This document shows positions 16,074-25,548 of a stretch of 38,641 nucleotides of DNA, one piece after another. The stretch comes from Verrucomicrobiota bacterium (lineage in GTDB: Bacteria > Verrucomicrobiota > Verrucomicrobiia > Verrucomicrobiales > Verrucomicrobiaceae), in the NCBI GenBank assembly GCA_026397715.1, contig JAPLUN010000653.1, forward strand, positions 1 to 38,641. The letters run 5' to 3'. Under the pieces are notes generated by a model. That model was not told the origin of the DNA. It saw only the letters and a program-made list of their open reading frames with translations, and made no database searches. The position numbers were made by a program, and so were the translations under genes. How positions within the stretch are numbered: the stretch's first letter is position 1; every line of letters begins with the position of its first letter.

Positions 16074-19000
16074 GCAATGGCAGGAATTTCAGCCGCTATT
16101 TCTTCCCGGCGTGAAGGCGCAAAGCGGTCAAACATCAGATAAATCACCGGTGTGGTGAAGAGAGTGAGCATCTGACTGACCAGCAAACCACCCACCATCG
16201 TAAGTCCCAGCGGATGGCGCAGTTCAGAGCCTTCCCCGCTGCCAATCATGAGCGGCAGTGCGCCGAGCAAGGCGGCCAAGGTGGTCATGAGGATCGGGCG
16301 GAAGCGCAGCAGGCAGGCCTGATAGATGGCCTCCCGTGGCGGCATGTTGTGCTCACGCTCAGCTTCGATGGCGAAGTCGATCATCATGATAGCGTTCTTC
16401 TTAACGATGCCGATCAGCAGCACGATGCCAATGATGGCCATGACGCCGAGTTCAGTATGCGTCACTTCCAGCGCAAGCAGAGCGCCTACCGCAGCGGACG
16501 GCAGTGTCGAAAGAATCGTCAGCGGATGGATGAAGCTCTCATACAGGATGCCGAGCACCAGATACATGACGACGACAGCGGCAAGGATAAGCAGCAGCTG
16601 ATTGTTCAGAGCACCTTGAAACGCTAGCGCCGTGCCGGCAAAGGCAGCCTCAATGCTTTCGGGCATGTTGATGTCATCTTTGATGCGCTCGATTTCCGCC
16701 ACCGCAGCCCCCAGAGAGGCACCGGGCGCCAGATTGAACGAGACAGTGGCGGCAGGAAACTGATCCTGATGAGCAATGGCCAGCGTGGCCGGCTCTTCGA
16801 CGATTTTGGCCATTGTGCTCAGCAGCACCTGCTGCCCGCCGGTGGATGGCACGCGCACCTGGTCAAAGGCAGAGAGCCCTGACTGGAACTCCAGACCATG
16901 CTCAAGGACCACGCGATACTGCCCGCTTTGGGTGAAAATCGTCGAAACAAGCCGCTGCCCAAAGGCATTGTAGAGTGCAGCATCGATGGCGGCGACAGTC
17001 ACACCGAGGCGGCTCGCGGTTTCTCGATCGATCACCACGCGCGCCTGCAGACCTTTGTCCAGCAAGTCGTCGGCCACATCCGCCAGCAGAGATGATTTCC
17101 GTAGTTCCTCCACCAACTTGTGCGTCCACAACTGCAAGGATTCAATGCTCGGAGACTGCAGCGTGTATTGAAATTGTGTCCGGCTCACGCGATCCTCGAT
17201 GTTCAAATCCTGCACCGGCTGCAGATACAACTGCACGCCGGGAAGGCGGTTGGCCTTGTCCTGCAGACGTCGGACTACCTGCGCGGCAGTCACATTCCGC
17301 TCATGCCTCGGCACAAGATTGATCAGCATGCGTCCCGTGTTGGGGGTGGTGTTCACGCCATCCACACCAATGAATGAAGAAACACTTTTCACGGCCTCAT
17401 CCTCCGTGACCAGACGTGAAAGCTCCTGCTGCCGCTGGCCCAGCGCCGCGAAAGACACGCTTTGCGGTGCCTCTACAAAGCCCTGGATAAGGCCGGTGTC
17501 CTGCAATGGGAAGAACCCCTTGGAAACGCTTTGATACAGCAGCCCGGTCGCCACGAGTGTGGCGGCAAAAACCATCATCATCGTCGCGCCGTGATCGAGC
17601 ACCACACGCAGCACCCTGCCATAGAGCGCGATGATTGCATCAAAACCACGCGACACCTTTTGCGCGATCGGCCCTTCCCCGCCATGCTTCAGCAGGCGGG
17701 CGCACATCATCGGCGTCAGGGTGAGCGAGACGACCGCCGAGATCACAATGGAAATGGCCAGCGTGATGGCAAATTCACGAAACAACCGGCCCACCACATC
17801 CTGCATGAAGAGCAGCGGAATCAGTACCGCGATCAAGGACAGGGTGAGCGAGATGATGGTGAAACCAATCTGCTTGGCCCCTTTCAGCGCGGCCGACATC
17901 GGTTCTTCGCCATTCTCGATGTAGCGTGCGATGTTTTCGATCATCACGATCGCGTCATCCACAACAAAGCCCGTCGCGATGGTCAGGGCCATGAGCGTCA
18001 GGTTGTTCAAACTGAAACCGCACAGCCACATCACGGCGAAGGTGCCGACGAGTGAGAGAGGCACCGCGACCGCCGGAATCAACGTCGCACGCAGGCTGCG
18101 CAGAAAGACAAAGATCACCGCGACAACGAGGAAGATCGAGAGCAGCAGTTCGTACTGCACATCCTCCACGGAGGAACGAATCGTGGTCGTTCTGTCGGTG
18201 AGAAGCTGCACATCCACCGACTGCGGCAAGTTTTCCTTCAGCTTCGGCAGCAGCGTCTTGATGCGGTCGGCCACTTCGATGACGTTGGCTCCCGGCTGGC
18301 GCTGCACATTGACGACGACCGCCGGCTGCACTGTCGTCGAAGGCTTCACATCCGCCCACGCGGCGAGGCGCAGATTCTCGGCATCATCCACCACGTCAGC
18401 GACATCGATCACTCGCACAGCGGCGCCGTTGCGCCAGGCGATCACGAGATTGCGGTAGTCATCGACGGAAAGCAGCTGGTCGTTTGCATCCACCGTGCTG
18501 CTGCGCGTGGCATTGTCAAAACCGCCCTTGGGCTGGTTCACATTTCCCATGGCGATTGCATTGCGCAGATCCTCAGTGCTCAGGCCACGTGAGGAGAGGG
18601 CCACAGGGTTGGCACGAATACGCACCGCGGGCCGCATACCGCCGCTGAGCGAGACAAGGCCCACGCCGGAAATCTGCGACAATTTGGGCACGAGCCGCGT
18701 GTCGGCAGCGTCCTGCACCTTGATCAGCGGCAGCGTCTGCGAGGTCAGTGCCAGTGAGATGATGGGAGCATCAGCCGGATTGACCTTGTTATAGATCGGC
18801 GGATTTGGCAGATCTGTTGGCAGCAGTGTTGCCGCGGCATTGATCGCCGCCTGCACGCTCTGCTCGGCAATGTCCAGACGCAGCCCGAGCGTGAAGCGCA
18901 GCGTGATCACCGAAGAGCCGCCGCTGCTGATCGAATACATCTGCGCGAGGCCGGGCATCTGACCAAACTGACGCTCCAAAGGGGCGGTGATGGAGGACGT

Positions 19001-19177
19001 CATCACCTCGGGTCCCGCCCCAGGATACAGGGTGACGACCTGGATCGTCGGATAGTCCACCTGCGGCAATGCCGCCACCGGCAACAGCCGGTAAGCCAGC
19101 CCGCCGACAAGCAGGACCGCCACCATCAGCAAAGTGGTTGCGACGGGGCGCTCGATGAAGATGCGGGAGGGATTCAT
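16070..19177 (-). CDS. mdtB: RND multidrug efflux transporter subunit MdtB
   Basis: A 1035-residue RND transporter. It starts [19 protein letters not shown] and continues with [33 protein letters not shown] and [11 protein letters not shown], close to E. coli MdtB. TM4 has [14 protein letters not shown] with the Asp pair, and TM10 has [14 protein letters not shown] with the Lys of the proton relay. It pumps lipophilic compounds (bile salts, novobiocin and similar in E. coli) from the periplasm, driven by protons. It lies 27 bp after the adaptor gene and overlaps mdtC by four bases. No two-component regulator such as BaeSR is in the window. Confidence 0.95.
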   Translation of the reverse strand: MNPSRIFIERPVATTLLMVAVLLVGGLAYRLLPVAALPQVDYPTIQVVTLYPGAGPEVMTSSITAPLERQFGQMPGLAQMYSISSGGSSVITLRFTLGLRLDIAEQSVQAAINAAATLLPTDLPNPPIYNKVNPADAPIISLALTSQTLPLIKVQDAADTRLVPKLSQISGVGLVSLSGGMRPAVRIRANPVALSSRGLSTEDLRNAIAMGNVNQPKGGFDNATRSSTVDANDQLLSVDDYRNLVIAWRNGAAVRVIDVADVVDDAENLRLAAWADVKPSTTVQPAVVVNVQRQPGANVIEVADRIKTLLPKLKENLPQSVDVQLLTDRTTTIRSSVEDVQYELLLSIFLVVAVIFVFLRSLRATLIPAVAVPLSLVGTFAVMWLCGFSLNNLTLMALTIATGFVVDDAIVMIENIARYIENGEEPMSAALKGAKQIGFTIISLTLSLIAVLIPLLFMQDVVGRLFREFAITLAISIVISAVVSLTLTPMMCARLLKHGGEGPIAQKVSRGFDAIIALYGRVLRVVLDHGATMMMVFAATLVATGLLYQSVSKGFFPLQDTGLIQGFVEAPQSVSFAALGQRQQELSRLVTEDEAVKSVSSFIGVDGVNTTPNTGRMLINLVPRHERNVTAAQVVRRLQDKANRLPGVQLYLQPVQDLNIEDRVSRTQFQYTLQSPSIESLQLWTHKLVEELRKSSLLADVADDLLDKGLQARVVIDRETASRLGVTVAAIDAALYNAFGQRLVSTIFTQSGQYRVVLEHGLEFQSGLSAFDQVRVPSTGGQQVLLSTMAKIVEEPATLAIAHQDQFPAATVSFNLAPGASLGAAVAEIERIKDDINMPESIEAAFAGTALAFQGALNNQLLLILAAVVVMYLVLGILYESFIHPLTILSTLPSAAVGALLALEVTHTELGVMAIIGIVLLIGIVKKNAIMMIDFAIEAEREHNMPPREAIYQACLLRFRPILMTTLAALLGALPLMIGSGEGSELRHPLGLTMVGGLLVSQMLTLFTTPVIYLMFDRFAPSRREEIAAEIPAIA

Positions 19178-19204
19178 GCGTCAATCTTCATGCGATTTCA
19201 GCCA

Positions 19205-20464
19205 TCATGACAAAGGCGCGCCTTTGCTGCCCTTCCCCTCCCCTTTGGCCTTGTCTCCTTTGGGGCGCTCTCCCGGTGCAGCCTTGCCGGGGGTGATGAC
19301 TTCCACTTTGGCGCCATCACGCAAACGATCCACTCCCTGAGTGATTACCTTTTCTCCCGGCTTCAATCCTTCCGTGATCAGAACACGCTCACCTTGGACG
19401 GGTCCGGTGACGAGATTCCGCAAAGTGACGGTGCTGTCGTCTTCTTTCAAAACATAGGCATAGGCACCCTTGGCCCCGCGCTGAATGGCTGTGGCAGGTG
19501 CCACTGTGGCTTTCGTCCTTGTGTCCACCAGCACGCGCGTGATGACAAACTGGTTCGGAAACAGCAGGCCGTCGGCGTTGGGCAGCTGCGCCTTCAGTTT
19601 CAAGGTGCCGGAGGTGACATCAATCTGATTGTCGGTCGTCAGCAGCTTCCCGCTTCCAAGGACCTTGTTCATTTCCTTGTCCACGGCTTCCACCAATACG
19701 GGCTCACTGCCAGCAAGACGCTTGCGCACTGCAGCCACACGCTCCTGGGGAATGGAGGAGATCAGGCCTATGGGATCCATCTGCGTGATGATGACAAGAC
19801 CGTTCACATCCGAAGCTCGGATCATGTTGCCTGCATCCACCTGACGTAAACCCACCCGCCCAGTGAGTGGAGCCGTGACCTTGGTGTAGCTGAGCTGAAG
19901 TTCCGCACTCGCCACCGTGGCACGATCCGAAATCAAGGCTGATTCATACTGTCGCACCAAGGATGTTTGAGTGTCCACCTGTTGTTTGGCGATGGAGTCC
20001 TGTTTGAGCAGCTCGGTGTACCGGCCGAGATCCTTGTTGGCATTGGCCAGCAAGGCCTCGTCCCGGGCCAGCTGCCCTTTGGCCTGGTCAAGCGTCACCT
20101 GAAAGGGGCGGGGGTCAATTTCTGCGAGCAAATCCCCCGCCTTGACCATCTGCCCTTCCACAAATCGCACCTTGTCCAGCTGCCCGTCCACACGACTGCG
20201 TACAACCACCACATTCAGCGGCGTAACGGTGCCTGCAAGACTCACCCATTCCTCGAAGTCTTCTTGCTTCACTTCCGCGACAGTCACTGCAGCAAGCCCC
20301 CCGCGCGCACCACCTTTGCCTGGTGCACCCGCTCCACCTGCTGCTGGTACTGGCCGGTGCATCCATAGCCAGCCGCCGCCGGCTAAAACCATCAAGATGA
20401 TCACGAAACATCCGGCGCGGCCTTTCGGCGATGACGAATGGGTAGGAAGGTTGGTGTCATTCAT
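19205..20464 (-). CDS. mdtA: RND efflux periplasmic adaptor (membrane fusion protein) MdtA
   Basis: A 419-residue HlyD-type adaptor that bridges the RND pump to the outer membrane duct. A single anchor helix (CFVIILMVLAGGGWLWM, about 19-35) is followed by a barrel-sandwich half (VVVVRSRVDGQLDKVRFVEG, VKAGDLLAEIDPRPF), an alpha hairpin (VTLDQAKGQLARDEALLANA, later TVASAELQLSYTKVTAPLTG), and a beta-barrel with GRVGLRQVDAGNMI. The C-terminus is rich in Lys, Gly and Pro. The ATG at 20464 (MNDTNLP) is chosen because it places the anchor helix near the N-terminus; the frame is open to 20500. It is the first gene of the efflux operon, but no promoter is clear upstream. Confidence 0.92.
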   Translation of the reverse strand: MNDTNLPTHSSSPKGRAGCFVIILMVLAGGGWLWMHRPVPAAGGAGAPGKGGARGGLAAVTVAEVKQEDFEEWVSLAGTVTPLNVVVVRSRVDGQLDKVRFVEGQMVKAGDLLAEIDPRPFQVTLDQAKGQLARDEALLANANKDLGRYTELLKQDSIAKQQVDTQTSLVRQYESALISDRATVASAELQLSYTKVTAPLTGRVGLRQVDAGNMIRASDVNGLVIITQMDPIGLISSIPQERVAAVRKRLAGSEPVLVEAVDKEMNKVLGSGKLLTTDNQIDVTSGTLKLKAQLPNADGLLFPNQFVITRVLVDTRTKATVAPATAIQRGAKGAYAYVLKEDDSTVTLRNLVTGPVQGERVLITEGLKPGEKVITQGVDRLRDGAKVEVITPGKAAPGERPKGDKAKGEGKGSKGAPLS

Positions 20465-20570
20465 GTCAAAATCGGATCGCGCACGTGGACCACTATCCAA
20501 GCTTTATCGCACGCAAGATAACGAATCTGGCATGCGCTTAGAAGCAGTCCAGCGACAGAGCAGCGGAAGA

Positions 20571-20598
20571 AAAAAATTATCGGGTATTAGAAAACACC
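20571..20598 (-). terminator. Weak hairpin with T-run downstream of map
   Basis: On the minus strand GGTGTT-TTCT-AATACC forms a 6-bp stem with one G-U pair (20598-20583), followed after a few bases by a run of seven T. It lies about 60 bp after the map stop and could end the ribosomal super-operon before mdtA. The stem is short and the T-run is offset, so this is a candidate only. Confidence 0.3.
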
Positions 20599-20660
20599 TA
20601 CAACCATAGCCCTGTCAGGCTCCAATCCTATTGAGTGTAGCGGCTGCCATGAGCCATAAA

Positions 20661-21488
20661 TCAGCCCAGTTCTGAGACTGGTCTAGGCGTGAGGTCAGCA
20701 ACCCCTTTTGGAAACATTCGATCGCGAGCCGTGAGGATCTCAGGCTCATCGGTTGTGACGAGAACCACGTGCTCAAAATGCGCCGAGGGCCTGCGATCCG
20801 TGGTAACCACCGTCCATTTATCCTCAAGGATGCGCGTCTTCCCCGTTCCCATGTTGATCATGGGTTCGATGGCCAGCGTCATGCCAGCTTTGAGGCGAGG
20901 GCGGTCGCCTTTTTTTCCGTAGTTTGGCACCTGCGGCTCTTCATGAAGCTTTCTGCCGACGCCATGGCCGACGAACTCACGCACGACGGTGTAACCGTAT
21001 TGGGTGACGTGGTGCTCCACGCTGTGGCACAAATCGCCAAGCATCCAGCCGTCACGTGCGTATTTGACCGCATTAAGAAGTGATTCTTCCGTGGCTGCGA
21101 GAAGATGGAGTGTCTCCTTGGCCACATTACCAACAGGAACTGTCAATGCATTGTCCCCTACCCAGCCGTCGTAATAGACACCGACATCGATTTTGACGAT
21201 GTCGCCATCCTGAATCACGCGAGGACCACCGATGCCGTGAACGACCTCTTCGTTGATGGAGATGCAGATGGTGCCTGGAAACTGACGGTAACCGAGAAAG
21301 GCGCTTGTGGCACCGCACGCCTTTATTTCAGCGGCGGCAAAGCGATCCACTTCAGCGGTCGTCACCCCAGCATGAACCTGCGAGGCGGTTTTGATCAGCA
21401 CATCCCGTGCGACTTGGCAGGCCTTGCGGATGCCTTGTTGCTGCGCGCCGTGACGGATGGGGATGTTCCCCGATTTTACAAAAGCCAT
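20661..21488 (-). CDS. map: Methionine aminopeptidase, type I
   Basis: MetAP removes the initiator Met from nascent proteins. From the ATG at 21488 the protein has 275 residues, with His84 (VVHGI) and the metal ligands Asp101 (KIDVGVYYDG), Asp112 (GDNALTV), His175 (GHGVGRKLHEEP), Glu208 (AIEPM) and Glu239 (HFEHVV), each four residues beyond the E. coli positions. A C-terminal tail of about 15 residues is extra. A GTG at 21509 overlapping the secY stop (GTGA) would add seven residues and is possible. It is the last gene of the ribosomal run. Elsewhere infA, rpmJ and rpsM usually follow; here an efflux operon does. Confidence 0.95.
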   Translation of the reverse strand: MAFVKSGNIPIRHGAQQQGIRKACQVARDVLIKTASQVHAGVTTAEVDRFAAAEIKACGATSAFLGYRQFPGTICISINEEVVHGIGGPRVIQDGDIVKIDVGVYYDGWVGDNALTVPVGNVAKETLHLLAATEESLLNAVKYARDGWMLGDLCHSVEHHVTQYGYTVVREFVGHGVGRKLHEEPQVPNYGKKGDRPRLKAGMTLAIEPMINMGTGKTRILEDKWTVVTTDRRPSAHFEHVVLVTTDEPEILTARDRMFPKGVADLTPRPVSELG

Positions 21489-21505
21489 GACGCGCTGGAT
21501 GAAGC

Positions 21506-23008
21506 TCACTTAAGAGCAAGTTTGTACACGACGCCGATCAAGACCATGATGGCAAGAGCAACCCAAAGCCACACGACGGTCGTGGAGTCAACAGCGCGTG
21601 CGCCCTGCTGGATGCGATCCACACGACCACGGATACGGCCCTTCTTCAGGAACCCGTCATAGTGACTTTGCAGCAGATGCGTTTCGACCTGGCGCATGAC
21701 GTCAAGCACCACACCGACAAGGATCAGCAGGCTGGTGCCACCAAAGAACTGCGCAGCGGAGCTGGAAATCTTCATCGAACTGCTGACGACGCCCGGCATC
21801 ACATAAAGACCAGTCAGGAAGATGGCACCGGCAAAGGTGAGACGACTCATGGTGAAGTCGAGGAAGTCGGCAGTCGGCTTCCCTGGACGAATGCCCGGAA
21901 CGTAGCCACCGCTCTTTTTGAGGTCTTCCGAAATCTGCGTGGGCTGAAACATCGTAGCCACCCAGAAGTAACTGAAGAAGAAGATCAGCAGGGAGGAAGC
22001 GACATAATAAACCCAGCCACTGCTGATAAACAGCGCCATGCGCTGGATCCAGTTCACATCTTTGAAGAGCGAAGCCAGAATGGTGGATGGGAACAAGAGG
22101 ATGGCCTGGGCGAAGATGATCGGCATGACGCCAGAATAATTGATCTTAAGCGGCAGATACTGCGTCTGGCCGCCATAGACCTTGCGGCCTACAACGCGCT
22201 TGGCGTATGTGATTGCGATGCGTCGTGTCGCCTGGGTCAATGCAATGACACCAGCGATGACAAGAATCATGAATCCCATGAGCAGGACGAGGGTGAAGGC
22301 GCTGGCAGGGCTGGCCTTGATGCTGCCAACGAATGTCTGCCAGACCTGAATCAGAGCGCCTGGAAGATCGGAAACGATGTTCACACAAATTAGGATGGAG
22401 ACACCGTTGCCAATGCCGCGGTCCGTGATCTGCTCACCGAGCCACATCATGAGCATGGTGCCGGCAGTGATGGTGATGACGCTGGTGAATACGAAACCAG
22501 CTCCGTAGTTCGGAACGAGCGGCCTTCCGCCCAGTTTATCGATGGCATCTTGCAGCCCGGCCATGAGGTAGTTCTGGGCAGGATCGTGCAGAGACTGGGC
22601 CAGAAGTGTGGCCTGAAAGACGCAGAGCACAATGGTGGCAATACGGGTGTATTGCGTGATCTTCTGACGACCACCTTCTTCACGAGCCAGTTTGCTCAGA
22701 GGCGGCCAGACAGCCGTAAGGAGCTGCAGCATGATGCTGGCGCTGATGTAGGGCATGATACCCAGAGCGAAAATAGCGCAGTTTTGCAGCCCACCCCCGC
22801 TGAAAATATTGAGCAGCGCGGCGACCTGTGAGGCACCGGAGGCATTGTCACCCGCTTTGTTTTCAATCCAGGCATTCAACACAGCAGCATCAACACCCGG
22901 AAGTGTGATGGACGTGCCGATGCGGACGATGACAATCATCGCCAGGGTGAAAAGGATGCGCGAGCGAAGTTCGGGGACTTTGAAGCTGTTGGCGAAAGCA
23001 GAGATCAT
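21506..23008 (-). CDS. secY: Preprotein translocase subunit SecY
   Basis: SecY is the core channel of the Sec translocon. The 500-residue protein has about ten membrane helices and the family motifs: IMPYISASIMLQLL, LAREEGGRQKITQYTR near the first cytoplasmic loop, GNGVSILI, RRIAITYAKRVVGRKVYGGQ, LPLKINYSGVMPIIFAQA, and DLKKSGGYVPGIRPGKPT, which binds the ribosome/SecA side. It is longer than the E. coli protein (443), mostly through the extended loop around residues 55-75 and an extended loop near LGGRPLVPNYGAG. It lies between rplO, after a 94-bp structured gap, and map. Confidence 0.96.
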   Translation of the reverse strand: MISAFANSFKVPELRSRILFTLAMIVIVRIGTSITLPGVDAAVLNAWIENKAGDNASGASQVAALLNIFSGGGLQNCAIFALGIMPYISASIMLQLLTAVWPPLSKLAREEGGRQKITQYTRIATIVLCVFQATLLAQSLHDPAQNYLMAGLQDAIDKLGGRPLVPNYGAGFVFTSVITITAGTMLMMWLGEQITDRGIGNGVSILICVNIVSDLPGALIQVWQTFVGSIKASPASAFTLVLLMGFMILVIAGVIALTQATRRIAITYAKRVVGRKVYGGQTQYLPLKINYSGVMPIIFAQAILLFPSTILASLFKDVNWIQRMALFISSGWVYYVASSLLIFFFSYFWVATMFQPTQISEDLKKSGGYVPGIRPGKPTADFLDFTMSRLTFAGAIFLTGLYVMPGVVSSSMKISSSAAQFFGGTSLLILVGVVLDVMRQVETHLLQSHYDGFLKKGRIRGRVDRIQQGARAVDSTTVVWLWVALAIMVLIGVVYKLALK

Positions 23009-23029
23009 GAGAGAGAGGCTCTAAGCGAA

Positions 23030-23077
23030 GATGGGCCTGCTTCCTGACAGCGTTCGCTGCGCGGAGACCGGCCCATC
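23030..23077 (-). promoter_or_regulatory. Long hairpin in the rplO-secY gap
   Basis: Read on the minus strand GATGGGCC and GGCCCATC form a perfect 8-bp outer stem (23077-23070 with 23037-23030), enclosing a second perfect stem CAGCG-AA-CGCTG. The gap is 94 bp, the largest in the ribosomal block. The position, about 20 bases before the secY ATG, suggests control of secY translation, RNA processing or attenuation. No T-tract follows, so it is not a simple terminator. Confidence 0.5.
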
Positions 23078-23102
23078 AAAGAGGTTGGTTGGGTCAGAAA
23101 AA

Positions 23103-23546
23103 TCAGGCGGCGATGGAACCGCCGGCCTTCTCAATCTTTTCACGGGCCGTAGCGCTGACTTTCGCGCCTTGGATGGTGAGCTTGAGAGCAAGATCACCAG
23201 TGCCGAGAATCTTGATGAAGTCGCAGTTGCGGCTCACCAGACCTGATTCACGCAGTGCGGCTTCATTGATGACAGCACCATCCTGGAAGGCTTCGTTAAG
23301 TTCACCAACGTTCACGACTTCGAAGACGTCTTTGAACTGCTTGTTGTTAAAGCCTTTCTTTGGCAGACGGCGATGCATTGGCATTTGACCACCTTCAAAG
23401 CCGGGGCGAATGCCGCGACCAGCGCGAGCCATCTGACCTTTGTTGCCTTTACCGGAGGTTTTACCGTGACCGGAGCTTTCGCCACAGCCGATGCGCTTGC
23501 GGCGCGTCTTGGCACCTGGGCGGGGTTTGACGTCTTGGAGTTGCAT
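23103..23546 (-). CDS. rplO: 50S ribosomal protein L15
   Basis: A 147-residue L15, close to the E. coli length of 144. The N-terminus has the Gly/Arg-rich GCGESSGHGKTSGKGNKGQ signature, followed by RPGFEGGQMPMHRRLPKKGF, which lies along 23S rRNA, and the globular end KILGTGDLALKLTIQGAKVS. It assembles late in the large subunit. It follows rpsE by 30 bp, where most bacteria have rpmD (L30), and precedes secY. Confidence 0.97.
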   Translation of the reverse strand: MQLQDVKPRPGAKTRRKRIGCGESSGHGKTSGKGNKGQMARAGRGIRPGFEGGQMPMHRRLPKKGFNNKQFKDVFEVVNVGELNEAFQDGAVINEAALRESGLVSRNCDFIKILGTGDLALKLTIQGAKVSATAREKIEKAGGSIAA

Positions 23547-23576
23547 GGAAATTTAAAAGAGGAAAAAAAGATTCAA

Positions 23577-24176
23577 TCAGAGGGCCTTGCGCTCTTTGAT
23601 TTCCTTGCCGCGAGCGCGGAGGATTTCATCGGCAGGGCGCAGAGCGGTGAGCGCAGCAAGAGTAGCGCGGACGACGTTGGCGTGGTTGCTGGAACCCAGC
23701 GACTTGCCGATCACGTCTTTGACGCCTGCAGCTTCAAGGACGGCGCGGGCGCCGCCACCAGCAATGATGCCGGTACCTGCCGTGGCAGGCTTGAGGAGGA
23801 TGTGTCCGCCACCATGGGAGCCCACCACTTCATGAGGGATGGTGCTGTCCTTGAGGCAGATGGAGAACATGTTCTTGCGGGAAGCTTCGGTCGCCTTCTT
23901 GATGGCGTCGGAGACTTCGTTGGCCTTGCCAAAACCGCAGCCCACTTTGCCCTTGGCATCGCCGGAAACGACGAGTGCGCTGAAGCTGAAGCGACGACCA
24001 CCTTTGACTACCTTGGCGCATCGGTTGATGTGAACGACTTTTTCGACACCATCCGTCTCACGCGGCGCACGATCATCACGACCACGGAAACCACCGTAGG
24101 AGGGAGAAGGAGCTGCTACAGGTGCCTCCGCAGGTGCGGCGGCTGGGGGATCGATAACTACTGTTTCTTCGGCCAT
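23577..24176 (-). CDS. rpsE: 30S ribosomal protein S5
   Basis: S5 stabilises the decoding centre. The 199-residue protein has the double-stranded RNA-binding-like N-domain ([41 protein letters not shown]) and the C-terminal domain ([40 protein letters not shown]). It is about 30 residues longer than E. coli S5 because of an Ala/Pro-rich N-terminal extension ([17 protein letters not shown]). It lies 19 bp after rplR. Confidence 0.96.
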   Translation of the reverse strand: MAEETVVIDPPAAAPAEAPVAAPSPSYGGFRGRDDRAPRETDGVEKVVHINRCAKVVKGGRRFSFSALVVSGDAKGKVGCGFGKANEVSDAIKKATEASRKNMFSICLKDSTIPHEVVGSHGGGHILLKPATAGTGIIAGGGARAVLEAAGVKDVIGKSLGSSNHANVVRATLAALTALRPADEILRARGKEIKERKAL

Positions 24177-24195
24177 AAATTTACGCGAGGCGGTT

Positions 24196-24552
24196 TTAGA
24201 ATTTCAGACCCTTTTCACGGGCGGCATCTGCAAGGGCTTTCACCTTGCCGTGATAAATGAAACCGGCACGGTCAAAGACCACTTCGGTGATGTTTTTTGC
24301 CATGGCACGCTCAGCGAGGAGAGCACCGACTTTCGTGGCGTTCTCGACGTTGGCCTTGCCAGCGCCGTAGCCTTTTTCCTTGGTGGAAGCCGAAACGATC
24401 GTCTTGCCGGCAGCGTCGTCGATGACCTGGGCGTAAACGTTCGTGTTCGAGAAGTAAACTGCGAGGCGGGGACGCTCGGCGGTGCCGCTGAGTTTGCGGC
24501 GGATGCGCTTGTGGATACGAGCGCGGATATCTTTGCGATTTGTAAGAGCCAT
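24196..24552 (-). CDS. rplR: 50S ribosomal protein L18
   Basis: L18 binds 5S rRNA together with L5. The 118-residue protein matches the family length and has [40 protein letters not shown], a [21 protein letters not shown] helix and [20 protein letters not shown] at the end. Nothing is unusual. It lies 18 bp after rplF. Confidence 0.97.
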   Translation of the reverse strand: MALTNRKDIRARIHKRIRRKLSGTAERPRLAVYFSNTNVYAQVIDDAAGKTIVSASTKEKGYGAGKANVENATKVGALLAERAMAKNITEVVFDRAGFIYHGKVKALADAAREKGLKF

Positions 24553-24570
24553 GATGAGTATCTCCGGAAA

Positions 24571-25110
24571 TTATTTGACGGATTTGCCGGCTTTACGGCG
24601 GATGTGTTCGCCCACATAACGCACGCCCTTGGCCTTATAAGGCTCTGGCGGGTAGTAAGCACGAATGTCAGCAGCAAGCTGGCCGACAACCTGTTTGTCG
24701 ATGCCTTCGATGGCGATCTTGGTGTTTTCGGTGACGGTCACCTTCACGCCCGTTGGAATGGGGTGCAGACGGTCATGGGACTGGCCGAGCTGAAGATCAA
24801 TGTTCGAACCTTTGACCGCTGCACGGAAACCCACGCCGTGGATTTCAAGATTGCGGGTGTAGCCCTGGCTGACGCCGATGAGCATGTTCGAGATCAGACG
24901 CTGAGTGGTGCCGTGAAGGGCGCGCACTTTGCGGTCTTCGGAATCGCGGGTGACGTTGATGGTCTTGGCGTCCGAATTGACTTTAACACCGAGCGGAAGA
25001 GTCCAGCCGAGTTCGCCCTTCGGGCCTTTGACCTGCACAGAGCGGTCGTCACCAACTTTAATGGTGACCTTGTCTGGAATGGAGATGATTTGTTTACCTA
25101 CGCGTGACAT
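24571..25110 (-). CDS. rplF: 50S ribosomal protein L6
   Basis: L6 sits near the factor-binding site of the large subunit. The 179-residue protein starts MSRVGKQIISIPDKVTI, has KGPKGELGWTLP, the N-domain GTTQRLISNMLIGVSQGYTR, and the C-terminal signature YYPPEPYKAKGVRYVGEHI-RRKAGK. Length and motifs are standard. It lies 21 bp after rpsH. Confidence 0.97.
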   Translation of the reverse strand: MSRVGKQIISIPDKVTIKVGDDRSVQVKGPKGELGWTLPLGVKVNSDAKTINVTRDSEDRKVRALHGTTQRLISNMLIGVSQGYTRNLEIHGVGFRAAVKGSNIDLQLGQSHDRLHPIPTGVKVTVTENTKIAIEGIDKQVVGQLAADIRAYYPPEPYKAKGVRYVGEHIRRKAGKSVK

Positions 25111-25131
25111 GATGGTTGTGACGGTTGGGGG

Positions 25132-25521
25132 TTACCAGACAGTGGCGAGGAGTTCACCGCCCACTTTGGCCTTGCGAGCCTTGGCACCAGTCATGATGCC
25201 GCGTGGTGTGGAAAGGATGGAGATGCCCAGGCCGCCGAGGACGCGAGGAATCTCGGTGCTGCCAACGTACTTGCGAAGACCAGGCTTGCTGACGCGGTCG
25301 ATCTTGCGGATGACGGCGGTCTTGTCCTGATACTTGAGCTTGAGCTTAAGGCGGGGATGGGTGGCGTTGGTGTCCACTTCGTAGCCCCAGATGTAGCCTT
25401 CTTCCTGCAAAATGCGGGAGAGTTCGGCCTTCAACTTGGAGAAGGGAATGAGCACCTGCTCCTGCTGTGCTGAGCAGGCGTTGCGGATGCGGGTAAGAAA
25501 ATCTGCGATCGGGTCGGTCAT
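25132..25521 (-). CDS. rpsH: 30S ribosomal protein S8
   Basis: S8 binds helix 21 of 16S rRNA and in E. coli also represses the spc operon at the rplE start. The 129-residue protein starts MTDPIADFLTRIRNA, has the middle KLKYQDKTAVIRKIDRVSKP, and ends with GLGISILSTPRGIMTGAKAR, the RNA-binding C-terminal motif. It follows rplE by 27 bp. The S14 gene that normally lies between them is missing. Confidence 0.97.
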   Translation of the reverse strand: MTDPIADFLTRIRNACSAQQEQVLIPFSKLKAELSRILQEEGYIWGYEVDTNATHPRLKLKLKYQDKTAVIRKIDRVSKPGLRKYVGSTEIPRVLGGLGISILSTPRGIMTGAKARKAKVGGELLATVW

Positions 25522-25548
25522 GACGCTGAGGGTGTCCGGGTGTTGGGG

